64,000 bases of DNA from Kalmanozyma brasiliensis GHG001 (taxonomy: Eukaryota; Basidiomycota; Ustilaginomycetes; Ustilaginales), in assembly GCF_000497045.1 (NCBI RefSeq), contig NW_015961988.1, forward strand, positions 496,001 to 560,000, written 5' to 3'. The notes beneath the pieces were generated by a model that did not search any database, was not told the DNA's origin, and saw only the letters and a list, made by a program, of their open reading frames with translations. Of the stretch, positions 30,703 to 40,100 are shown piece by piece (position 1 is the stretch's first letter; each line of letters starts with the position of its first letter). A program made the translations under genes and the position numbers.

Positions 30703-32721
30703 TTAGATTAAGCAGAGAGGCTCGCCTGTAAGGCTTGTGACGAGCAGGCGCACCGAAGGATCACTGAACGGCAGGTAGCTGCCATCTTTGCCGTTGCCGA
30801 GGTCGAGAGAGGCCAGCTTCTGGCGTGCTTCTTCGAGCCGGTCCAGGTGAACGTACAGCGTCACATGAGATGACGCCTTTGAATCGCCAGAGACTCGACT
30901 TGACTGGGCGTGAGCAGCGTAATGCAAGATGGGCCAGGGGTATAGATCCGACTCGGTCGAGTCGTTGCGATGTGATGAGCTGCTCTGCGCCGATCGCGCG
31001 AAGCCTGCTTGCATCATGGCTTCCAAAGCACGGAAGAAGGCATGCGCTGTAGATTGCATCCATACAAGTAGGACAGCTTCGCGTTGACCGTCCGCATGCG
31101 AGCGAGGCGTAGGCGCATCGGAAAGAGCTTGCGGTGGAAGGAAGCGAGCTCGAGTAGCGTTTGCTGCGAGTGCCGCTTCGGAGAAGGGCACGATGACTTT
31201 GACCACTTCCTTGCGGCGCTTCTGCGTCCGTACCTTGAAGATGTCCTCTCTGAGAGGCTGCAGGCGCGGAAGTCTATCCAGGTCGTTCGCCACGCGGCAG
31301 TATCCTGCAAAGCGCAGACCGTGTTCGAAAGGCTCGAGGAGGTCGTCGTCGCTGCCACCAGCTTGTGTGGTCGGGCCACCAGACTTGAGATGAACGAAAT
31401 CTGGCATCACCGATAGAGGCCCTTTCAGCATCTGAATTGAGGACAGGCCAAGGTCTCGACACACCGTGCGGGTTGTAGGGGGCCGAGAGATGGCTTGCAG
31501 CAATCGTCGCGATGTGCTTGCGCGACTTGTCGAAGCCCCTACACGGTCCGAGACGGAGTCTGGATGACACGATGACCACCGCTGTGTCTTTGCGCTGTTC
31601 CCGATGACTGAGCCAGCGATGCGCTGCGCCTGCGCTTCCGTGAAGTGGCCAGGGTCAAAGTCGACCTGCACCTCATGTTGTGCCTCGGCAGCGATTGTGA
31701 GATCGGAAGAATCGATGTTATCTCTGCTGGACTGCCGCTGCCGTGACGGCGAGGTTGAAGTCGTCTGCACCTGGTCGAACCTGCGCATGGAGCTCTGCGA
31801 GAGCAATTGAAGCAATCCGACGCCTGACTGGTCGTCATCTGGCTCTTGTTCGGCGCCTTGTGGGCTCGTCCGCAGCTGAGCCGCTACCATTGACCTTGCC
31901 TGGTCTGATGTGCTTGTTGATGGCGCAGCCTGGCTTAGTCGGATTATGCGAGGCTCCTCAGCATCTTGTGCCGGTGCTGATGCAGCTTGATCGTGCCAGC
32001 TTCCGGCAGAACGCTGGACATCATCGGAAGAAGGCCGTGTGGGACGTAGCGTGGGAAAGTAGCTGATTTCGGACTCGTCGGCAACCTGCATGTCTTCGTC
32101 AGCGGCATCGGGCTGCGAGTTGAGCTGATGGTCCGCATCGCAGAGCGGAAGTTCCGCTGGAGATAACGATGCATCTCGTCCGAGTTGCACGCGCTGTATC
32201 TTCGCTCGACGACGTTTGGGCTTGGCTGGATCCTCCTCAGCAGGGTGCTTCGATGCTCCTCCAATCTTGTTCGTCTGAGGTCGGTGTAATGGTGCGTTCT
32301 CGTTGGTCCCTTTGATCGTCTCTGGAAGGTTTGGGAGGGCTCGAAGCGTAGACGGCCGGTTCAGAGCTCTGAGGCCGACCGTCTTTGCTGGGGGAGGTCT
32401 CGACGCTGAAACGGATGCCCCGACAAAGGATGACCTGAGCGTGCGACCGGAACGTCCGATCATCTGCGCTCCGAAGGTGCCTATTGGCGAGCTCGGGTCG
32501 CTCCGATCGAGCTGGGCGTGTCTTTGTGCTAGAGTCGGGGCTGCATCTCGCCGGACGGGAGACTGTAGCCTTGGTGCGAAAGGCAGTGTTGCGGGTCGTG
32601 CTAGTGGTGGAGGCTCGTCGTCTAATGGTGAAGCTGGCGAGGACGAGCGCAGATGAAGGACCGCTTTTGGCTGAACAAGGACGATGCGTCTTTTCCGCTT
32701 GGCCGAGGGTGATGCAGACAT
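30703..32721 (-). CDS. Unrecognised Ser-rich protein, possibly nuclear
   Basis: I do not recognise this protein. From the ATG at 32721 (MSASPSAKRKRR) it is 672 residues; the frame extends to 32937 (744 residues) through less protein-like sequence. Visible features: basic clusters near the start (KRKRR) and in the first third (KPKRRRAK), suggesting nuclear import; long Ser/Thr/Pro/Gln-rich stretches; and an ordered-looking C-terminal third. That third has hydrophobic patches (for example RKEVVKVIVPFSEAAL and AVLLVWMQSTAHAFFRALEAMM) and a final block ending TGEPLCLI, probably the conserved part. It is convergent with the flavoprotein gene, with about 80 bases between the stops. No function is proposed. 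Confidence 0.7.
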   Translation of the reverse strand: MSASPSAKRKRRIVLVQPKAVLHLRSSSPASPLDDEPPPLARPATLPFAPRLQSPVRRDAAPTLAQRHAQLDRSDPSSPIGTFGAQMIGRSGRTLRSSFVGASVSASRPPPAKTVGLRALNRPSTLRALPNLPETIKGTNENAPLHRPQTNKIGGASKHPAEEDPAKPKRRRAKIQRVQLGRDASLSPAELPLCDADHQLNSQPDAADEDMQVADESEISYFPTLRPTRPSSDDVQRSAGSWHDQAASAPAQDAEEPRIIRLSQAAPSTSTSDQARSMVAAQLRTSPQGAEQEPDDDQSGVGLLQLLSQSSMRRFDQVQTTSTSPSRQRQSSRDNIDSSDLTIAAEAQHEVQVDFDPGHFTEAQAQRIAGSVIGNSAKTQRWSSCHPDSVSDRVGASTSRASTSRRLLQAISRPPTTRTVCRDLGLSSIQMLKGPLSVMPDFVHLKSGGPTTQAGGSDDDLLEPFEHGLRFAGYCRVANDLDRLPRLQPLREDIFKVRTQKRRKEVVKVIVPFSEAALAANATRARFLPPQALSDAPTPRSHADGQREAVLLVWMQSTAHAFFRALEAMMQAGFARSAQSSSSHRNDSTESDLYPWPILHYAAHAQSSRVSGDSKASSHVTLYVHLDRLEEARQKLASLDLGNGKDGSYLPFSDPSVRLLVTSLTGEPLCLI

Positions 32722-32937
32722 AGAGCGAGATGCTTCGGGCTCCTTTTGCCGACATGCTACAGTCTGTGTTGCGAGATGAAGAGATGCTGTGGTGAAGTGC
32801 GGCGGAGAGGAGCCTACTTGGACCATACGACGCTTCTTTTGCGCCCGATCGCCACGGATACCTCTGGAATCGATCACCGTGTGCCGCATACCATCTTCGA
32901 TACGCTGATCGAGCGCAACGTGCCGGATTCGAGGCAT

Positions 32938-34360
32938 TGTGTCTGATGTATCTTGGGCTGTGAGGTGCTGCGGCCAGTCTCGTCGGACTGTCTAGAAGCT
33001 CCTTCTACTGATCCGCTCCCGCAAGCCGTCCGTCCTCCATAACGTGAGGCTCCTCTCCGGGCGAGGGGGTTGTGATGTGCTGCCGCAAAGTGTGATGATT
33101 GTGTGTGGGGCACAAGTGATCTCATAAAGAGAGTTCATCGACGTTCGACTTCATCTGGACGCGATCCAGGCTTCAGGCCAGTCGAAAATTTTGGACCCTG
33201 ACTTGGCTCTCATGCAGGTTGGGCAGCCGCGAGCCTCTTTTGTTCACCGCGTCCAAGCACTTTACGCGAGAGAATGTCATTTGCTTGCCTCTCGAGCTTG
33301 TCTTGAAGCCCAACAATCATACACTCACTGGTTCATCTTGATGCGAGCAGATGCAAACGATCAGGTCTGTGATTGGTGTAAACCTTGTTCAGGTCCGTCA
33401 CAAAGCTTGTGCGTCTAAGTTGTGTCAGTAAGCTGATCACATCAACGAGCGCTTCCGCTTCGTGACGGAGAGACGAGGTCATGCAAGCATCGTTCGAGCA
33501 CCACTGAACAAGTTTCGGCCTTAAACGAGCCTGCGAACAAGCTCGAAGCAAGCCGTTGTGACAGGCGAGGACAAAAAGCGAAGGGCCTTGTGACAATGAC
33601 AATGCAGAAAGAACTCTAAATTGCTAGGCGACCCGTGGAGATCACTCGTAGCAACGTCCTCTGATCTGGTAAAGGCCGGGACTCAGCCTCGACCCGCATT
33701 CCCTCGTCTGCATGTGAGCTGGAGCTTATCAGAAAGTCACGTCCTCTCATCACCTCCTCTTGAGCACCCTTTCCGTTTCCGAGCGGATTGGTCGTGGGGG
33801 ATGGAGCTCGGTTCTCACGACAAGGTTTAGCCAAGAGTGAGCTGCAATACGTCTCTCTTTTGCAGTCGACGTCTGCTCCGGCTGAGCACGTAAGACGTCT
33901 TTTGAACCACCTCTCAGTGCAAATCGTCTTTGGAGCCTGTCAAATGGCTCATCATACCCTCGAGAGCTGTGCAGTGTGGGCCTGAACGATGTTCGGCGTT
34001 CCACAACAAAGTTCGATCGCTTGGCCGTTTCGCAGAGATCGCGCTCGACGAGGTCGTGTTGAGACGTCCAGCATCGTGTTATCGACCGCATCGATCCGCC
34101 CCTATGCGGAAAGCCTGCTGAGCACGACGTCAAAGTCTTTGTCTGTCATCTCCGCACCGCTTTCTCGCATGTGGACGACTCAGCTTCCTCAAGATCGAGA
34201 TGAGAGTGTAAGCTATATAATCAACGCATTTCGCGAACCCCCCACTTTCTAAGTTCCCTCATCATCATCTTTGCCTCGATCGAGATAGCCTTGAACTCCT
34301 CCATACGATCGCAGACCCCATCAAGACGATATCCGCATTGCACCTTCCGTCATCACCGCC
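32938..34360. other. Intergenic region with TATA box near the right end
   Basis: No gene recognised. It begins with the promoter of the minus-strand unrecognised gene. Composition is less GC-rich than the coding regions, and only short frames without domain-like sequence occur. Confidence 0.5.
34214..34220 (+). promoter_or_regulatory. TATA box (TATATAA)
   Basis: A consensus TATA element 141 bases before the ATG at 34361, followed by an AC/CT-rich stretch suited to transcription initiation. Few other genes in the window show so clear a TATA box, suggesting regulated expression of this gene. Confidence 0.5.
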
Positions 34361-35062
34361 ATGAAGGACATGAAACTGGTCACGCTCGGCGATGGCCAGG
34401 TCCTGTGGTCGAACTACGACTCTCGATTTGATGTCAGAGTCAAGCCCAACGCTCTCACGGGCGCTATGACCATGTCTCTTGATGGCCTCGTGGTCGTCGT
34501 CCACCGCGACCGCATCACCATTCGGCACGAAGGTACCTCCCGTACATCGGTTGAGCACGAAAACACCCCGGACGACGGGCCATACATCACGACCTGCATC
34601 GACGTCGACATGCACGGCTGCGTCCCCAAATCCGATCGGCTGCTCTTTCCTATCTCTTTCAACGAGCCCATCATCGTCAGGACCTTCCACCAGGTTCTGG
34701 ACGAACAGTACTCCGATTTCATCAATCAGGCCAGCAAGTGGTACGGCTTCCTCTGCGCCGAACGTGGCGAGTTCGCGACCTCGTACGGCACTGCCAACGT
34801 CAAGCTTAGGTACGAGGTTGACGCCAACATCCGCGACGCCGTTCACGCTGTCAAATGCGCCATGGTTGTCTTGGGTTATCAGGACTTTGTCCTGCCCACG
34901 CACATCGTAACTCAGTTCCCGAAGGACGTCCTTGAACTTCGTGAGTCCACGACAAAAATGTGGCAAAAGAAGGCGGCCAAGAAACGCAAGATGGCGGACG
35001 AGGATACGCAGGTTCCTCCACGCAATCTTTCTGGAACGTCGATCGTTAAGTCGTCCGCCTAG
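34361..35062 (+). CDS. Unknown protein, paralogue A of a local pair
   Basis: A 233-residue protein of unknown function with no signal peptide or membrane span. It resembles the product of 36241-36951. Shared elements are an RD-x-I-x-I...GTS segment (about residues 50-60), an I-[RK]-TFH-x-V...F-[ND]-QAS block (about 105-127), and a C-terminal L-R helix followed by Lys/Arg-rich sequence. The tail KKAAKKRKMAD is a probable nuclear import signal. A strong donor-like GTGAGT at 34941 (phase 1) could splice to an acceptor CACATAG ending at 35181, replacing the last 40 residues with a zinc-finger-like exon. Because the paralogue keeps the unspliced type of C-terminus, the unspliced form is preferred here. 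Probably lineage-specific. Confidence 0.75.
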   Translation: MKDMKLVTLGDGQVLWSNYDSRFDVRVKPNALTGAMTMSLDGLVVVVHRDRITIRHEGTSRTSVEHENTPDDGPYITTCIDVDMHGCVPKSDRLLFPISFNEPIIVRTFHQVLDEQYSDFINQASKWYGFLCAERGEFATSYGTANVKLRYEVDANIRDAVHAVKCAMVVLGYQDFVLPTHIVTQFPKDVLELRESTTKMWQKKAAKKRKMADEDTQVPPRNLSGTSIVKSSA

Positions 35063-36240
35063 ACATCCCTCAAAGGTACTTCTTGCCTCAAACCGTCTCC
35101 TCTCCTCTCGTCTTCGTCCTGTAATGTAGCACCTCCTCACGCTAGCAGGCCTCCCTAAACTCATCTCACTTCCCCACATAGACCATTTTGACCGCGACCT
35201 TAGAAAAGGAGGATTCGCTTGTCCGTTCCATGTGGCGAAGGATGACGGCTCAACGGTGCTCTACAGCAAAGCTTTGGACATACGAATCAGCGAATGGCAG
35301 AGGCACCTGGACGACACGCACGGTGTCATCATCAACAGTGTCGGCGCCAACGTGGTCGGCTACTGCCACATGCATGATGAGTGGTTTCTTGGCTTCGAGC
35401 TGATCGAGCACAACTTTGGTTGCGACCTCAAAGAAACCCTTCGGTGGTTGAGGGCCATCATTGCCCTTTCTGCATCGTCGACACCAAGATGAGAGCTTCT
35501 GCTCGGCTGTGCTGGTATCCAGAGTGGCACATTCTTGGTAAGCACATTGTCGCAAGCCCGATCTTGACGGCAGACCAGCTCGAGCGCACATGTCCGATCT
35601 GCAACACGACTAGCCCGCCCGGCGACTTTCCTGACCATCTGATCGAGCAACAGCTCAACTTGGCTGGCCTTGGCACGGAGAGGCGACCGGTCAAGACCGG
35701 GGGCGACTTCTCAAAGCTCAAACGTACCGACTCGAGACAAGACAGGCTGCTCGAAAACTTGGTCGCATTCGTTGACGGAGCATGCCCGGTCCTACCCCAA
35801 AGCATTCCCAAACGCCAAGGTGCACGCAGAGAGACAACGAACGAGGCTCAGGAGGCAGAGTACGTGAAGTTGAAGCAACAGAAAGCCACACAGGCGCACA
35901 AGTGTTGGAGAACAAAGAGCTAACCAGTCAGAAGCTGTGCAGCCGTGTGAAAGTGAAGCTCGACTGCCAGATTTAAGTTCAGCCCACCGGCCTTCATGTG
36001 ATACGTTCGTTCGCGGCGCCCTTCGAATGCTGTGACCTGTATGAAGTCACAGTACGTGCTCATCACACTCTCTATGATCACATTCACACACGCTGAGTTC
36101 TAGTTAAACAGCCAGTAGAAAGTCACATTGCGCGCGAGCCATCTCTCTCAATCGTTATCGAACCGGCCCCTTGCCTATGCTCCACTATCAATCATCTTCC
36201 GACGCCCCAGACCCACGATCGTCTATATTTTCTCTGTGGG
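35063..36240. other. Spacer between the two paralogues, containing a zinc-finger-like remnant
   Basis: Holds the broken zinc-finger-like coding stretch (listed separately, 35182-35923). The rest, about 36000-36240, probably carries the promoter of paralogue B, with an AT-rich TCTATATTT run near 36222. Confidence 0.5.
35182..35923 (+). pseudogene. Zinc-finger-like coding region in two frames: pseudogene or 3' exons of paralogue A
   Basis: Two overlapping frames carry connected Cys/His motifs but neither has a suitable ATG. The first (about 35184-35492) encodes CPFH...W-x2-H-L-x3-H and a CHMH...H segment. The second (to the stop at 35921-35923) encodes HHCPFC...W-x2-L-x2-H and CPIC...F-x2-H-L. 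The spacing suggests successive fungal-type C2H2/CCHH fingers. Continuity needs a change of frame near 35430-35450, equal to one lost base, or an intron of length 2 modulo 3. Weak candidates run from GT at 35381 or 35384 to AG at 35433. The acceptor-like CACATAG before 35182 fits the donor at 34941 in paralogue A. So this may be decaying, mis-sequenced, or alternatively spliced sequence. Confidence 0.5.
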
Positions 36241-36951
36241 ATGACTTCTGCTCCTGCAACACCGCCATCGTCCCTCCCATCTCCCCTCGTGTTGTCGGAC
36301 GGTTGGGACCCTGCTTGCGAACTCCGAGGAGACAGGTGGTTAGCCGACTCTAAAGAAGTCAAAGACTACATCAGAATCGAGAACGAACGTGAAGAAGTCA
36401 TCATCAAGTACGCAGGCATGCAGATCAAGCTGCGAGACCAGTCGATCAGCGTCATTCAGAGAGGTACCTCCACAATTCACACCTTTACTCGTTCGTTCAC
36501 TTCCGAAGCAAGGCCCGAGTACAAGTTTCAAGCTGTGATCGGCTCCTCATCCGACACCGCCCACCTGGCTGAAACTGCTACGATCAAGACATTCCACTCG
36601 GTCCCCTACGAGTACAATGACGCCTTTTTCGATCAAGCATCTTTGACCGGTGCAACTGCGGCCGAGGATTTCGCAGAGTGTACCTCGAACGACCTGTGCA
36701 ACGCTTGCCTCTGGTACGAGGTTCCAACCCACTCGGTGATCAAGACCGTGACGATCGCCACGACGGTCGTCGGTTTCCTAGACTTCCATGTGCCGGCTTG
36801 GTTTGAGGCTTGTCACCCCCAGGAGGTGGCAAAACTGCGCACCATCGCTGAGAAAGCGGCTTCCAACACCCTGGCCAGGAAGTGGAAGAGACTCGCCCAG
36901 TCCAACAAGCAAACCGCCGAGTCCGACAAGAAAGCCATCCTCACGGAGTGA
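36241..36951 (+). CDS. Unknown protein, paralogue B of a local pair
   Basis: A 236-residue protein of unknown function, related to the product of 34361-35062 by shared RD-x-[SI]-I-x-x-[IV]...GTS and I-K-TFH-x-V...F-DQAS blocks and the same C-terminal layout (L-R helix then KWKR-type basic patch). The N-terminal 20 residues are Ala/Ser/Pro-rich, with no signal peptide. Unlike paralogue A, no zinc-finger-like sequence follows; RNA polymerase I A190 lies convergently about 200 bases downstream. Identity between the paralogues is low overall, so the duplication is old or fast-evolving. The start at 36241 is the first ATG in frame. Confidence 0.75.
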   Translation: MTSAPATPPSSLPSPLVLSDGWDPACELRGDRWLADSKEVKDYIRIENEREEVIIKYAGMQIKLRDQSISVIQRGTSTIHTFTRSFTSEARPEYKFQAVIGSSSDTAHLAETATIKTFHSVPYEYNDAFFDQASLTGATAAEDFAECTSNDLCNACLWYEVPTHSVIKTVTIATTVVGFLDFHVPAWFEACHPQEVAKLRTIAEKAASNTLARKWKRLAQSNKQTAESDKKAILTE

Positions 36952-37157
36952 TCGCCACGCAAGAAGACCTCGGCGACCTCCAGCGACGCCGGCCAAAGTG
37001 TCTGACGTCCACATATCATAATGTAGCCCTCGCACAAGCCTCAAATTCCCCAATATCATCACTCCTCTCGTAACATCATCTGATCAAACATGAATCGTAG
37101 ACTGAACCGTAGACTGGTTGTGAGTATTTACATGATGCGTGATGTTATCTCTCTCCC

Positions 37158-40100
37158 TTATGCAGCGGCACCGATAGGCGCAGGCAGCGCCAGCCTGATC
37201 TCTGGCGTGCCCGTTCCACTCGACACCGGTCGGCCAACCACCAGCTTGCTACTGGGCGTCTTGAGCATATCCACATCGCCATGCAGTGCCGAACCGCCAA
37301 TGAACGCCATGGTCATCTCGAAGCTCGCCTTGAGCAATGTCGAACTCGATTCGGCGATACCGCTCCTGTTGAACGGCCTGAAGCCGCCCGCAGCGGTCTG
37401 GTAGTCTGCGATCAAGAACAGGTGACGGGGCGACACGGCGATACCGTACGTGTCGAAGATACCGCGCATCTCGGCTACGATCGCCGCACGCGCGGCCTCG
37501 ACACCGTAGGTGTGCAGCACGGCACCGATATCGTTCGTGTAGAGGTTGTCGAGGTCGACGACGCCGAAACCGAAATCCCAGAGGTCGCGGAAGTTGATAC
37601 CCTCGGCGGTGAGCGAGGTGCCCTCCTCGCCGGCTTTCGGAGGCGGCTTCATGACGCGCGCGATGTTGGGAATCTCGTGGATCACACTCTGGCGACAGAC
37701 GCGCTCGACGATGTTGATCAGCAGCAGCTTCTGCGACTGCGTAGCGAGCGTGAGGTCGAATTCGGCCCAGCGCGCTTTCACGTCGTCGAAGCGGAAGGCG
37801 TTGATGTACTTGGAGTTCTCCTGGAGGGCGCGCTCGAGGGCGGACGTCTGCTCGGCCCACTCTTCGTTGATCGAGCCGTCGTCCGAGTCGGAGTCTGAGT
37901 CCGAGCCGCTGTCCAAGTTCATGGGGGCGGTCGACTTCTTCTTGTTGCCGTTGCTGAAGGCAGCCTCGATATCTTCGGTGGTGGATGGGATGGCGTCCAT
38001 GTCTTCGTCGTCACCCTCCTCGTACGACGCGGCAGCTGCCGACTTCTGCTTCCTCTTGGCATCGTCGGCGTCGCCGTCACCAACGTCCGACGAGGCGTCC
38101 TCATCATCGTCCGAGTCAGCATCGTTGCCTCGTGCGCCGACCTGTCGGCGGCCAACGGCACCCGTGGCCCGCTCGGCCTCATCGTCGTTCTCACCAGCAG
38201 GTGCATTGTCGGAGAACGTCTGACCCTTGCCAATCGCAGCTGCCTGCAGAGCATGCTCGCGCTTCTGCTTGCGCATCTCGTTGTTGATGCTGTTCTCCAA
38301 GTTGGGCGCGAAGGTCTCCTGCAGACCGCGCAGGATGTGCGAGGTGGAGCAGTTGTACTCCTCCTTGCACTCGTCCGCCGGGTAGAAGTTGAGGCGCACC
38401 GTGTACGTCTTCTGACGGTGGTAGCCGGTCTCCTCGGACTTGGGCGAGATCTTCTCCGTGACGACGGCCTCGTCGATGACCTGGCTGAGCACGAGACGAC
38501 TGCCGTCCTTGCAGAACGTCTTGATCTGGTCGGCGGTGATGCCCTCGAGGACGGGCAGGCGCATGATGGGCGTCTTGATGTGCTGCGAGGCCGTCATGAC
38601 GATCTCACGCAGACGCGGGATACCGAGCGTCACGTTGGCGGCACCGTGACCGGCGAAGTGGAACGTGTTGAGCGTCATCTGCGTCGAGGGCTCACCGACA
38701 CCCTGAGCCGCAAGCAGGCCGACCGCCTCTCCGGGATCGACGAGACCGCGGTGGTAGAGCACCTTGCACATGGCGCGGAAGGCCTCGACGCCGAGCTTCT
38801 CCTTGACAAATCGAAGCTTTTCCACCGCGCTGGCACCGTCTTGAGCTCCTGCATCGGCCTCGGACTTTCGCTTCTTGCTCTTCTTCTTCTTGTCGGCCAG
38901 AAGCTTGCTGGGGTTCTTCTCGATGTAGGCTTCGATCTCCTTGGCGTACTTCTCCGACATGGATCCGAAGTGCGTCGAGGGCGTGTAGACGCTGAGCACC
39001 GGATCGTACTTGTGCGGCTTCTTGAGCGCCTTCTTCATGTGCTCGGCAGCGAGCTCGGCCTCGACGACCTCGCCAAGCTGCTTGGGGTCGTAGCGCTTGT
39101 TATAGTTCTCGAAATTGGCAGCAGTGAAGTCAAATTGACCGATGTACTTGCTCTTGGTGGTGTCCAGGGCATCTTCACCGTAGTTGAACTGAAGGATGGA
39201 GCCGTCGGCGTTGCGGACAGTGTTGTCGTACTGGACGTGGACACCTTCGAGATGCTTGATGAGACATCGCTGCAAGTAGCCGGATCGCGACGTCTTGACG
39301 GCTGTATCGATTAGACCTTCACGACCCGCCATGCAGTGGAAGAAGTACTCCTGAGGCCGAATGCCGGTCAAGAAACGACCGCTAACAAAACCACCGGCTC
39401 GCGCGGACGTGTCGAAGGGGCGGAAGGACGGGAGGGACTTGCCACTGACCATGAGAGGGACACGTCGACCCTCGAGCGCCTGCTGACCGAGCAGACACGA
39501 GATCTGCGAGACGTTTACGGCGGAACCCTTGGCACCGGATCCGGTCATCATTTGCATGTTGTTCTCCGGGAACTTCTTGTACAGGCCTGCGGGCAGGCAC
39601 GTGTCGATGATCTTGGTGGAGAGACCGTTGGACGAGCCCATCATCTCACCGTCGAGAACAGCCAGCTTGTTGTCGTCGCGCAAGACCTCTTCGAGACGGA
39701 TGCGCAGGTTCCTGTCCGTGTCTGGGTTCTTTTCGTTCTCGCCCTCGAGGCCGACAGTCTTCATGGCGACGCCCTTGCCCTGGTCCTTGGCGGCGTTGAG
39801 GAGGTCCCGCCTGTCCTTGTCGCCGTCCTTGCTGAGCAGCAGATCGTCCATTCGACACGAGAAGGCGTTGGTCTGCAAGAACTTAGTGAAGAGACGCGAA
39901 AGGATGCTGAGAAGCTTGCCAGCAGTCTCGGATCCGTAGATCTCGAAAATGGCGTGGACCAGACCGTAGGAGGAAGCACCAAAAGCAGCCTTGTCAAGCA
40001 CGCCTTGCAGCAGCTCGCCGTCTTCAATGATGACCTTCTCCTCGCTAGCGTGGTCCTTGCCCCACATGCGTCCAGCCACCTTCGCCTTCGAGGTAAGGTT

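Noticed and set aside
35232..35492. Zinc-finger-like frame treated as an independent gene
   Set aside because: There is no ATG at its beginning (only GTG), so it was recorded as remnant or alternative exon instead.
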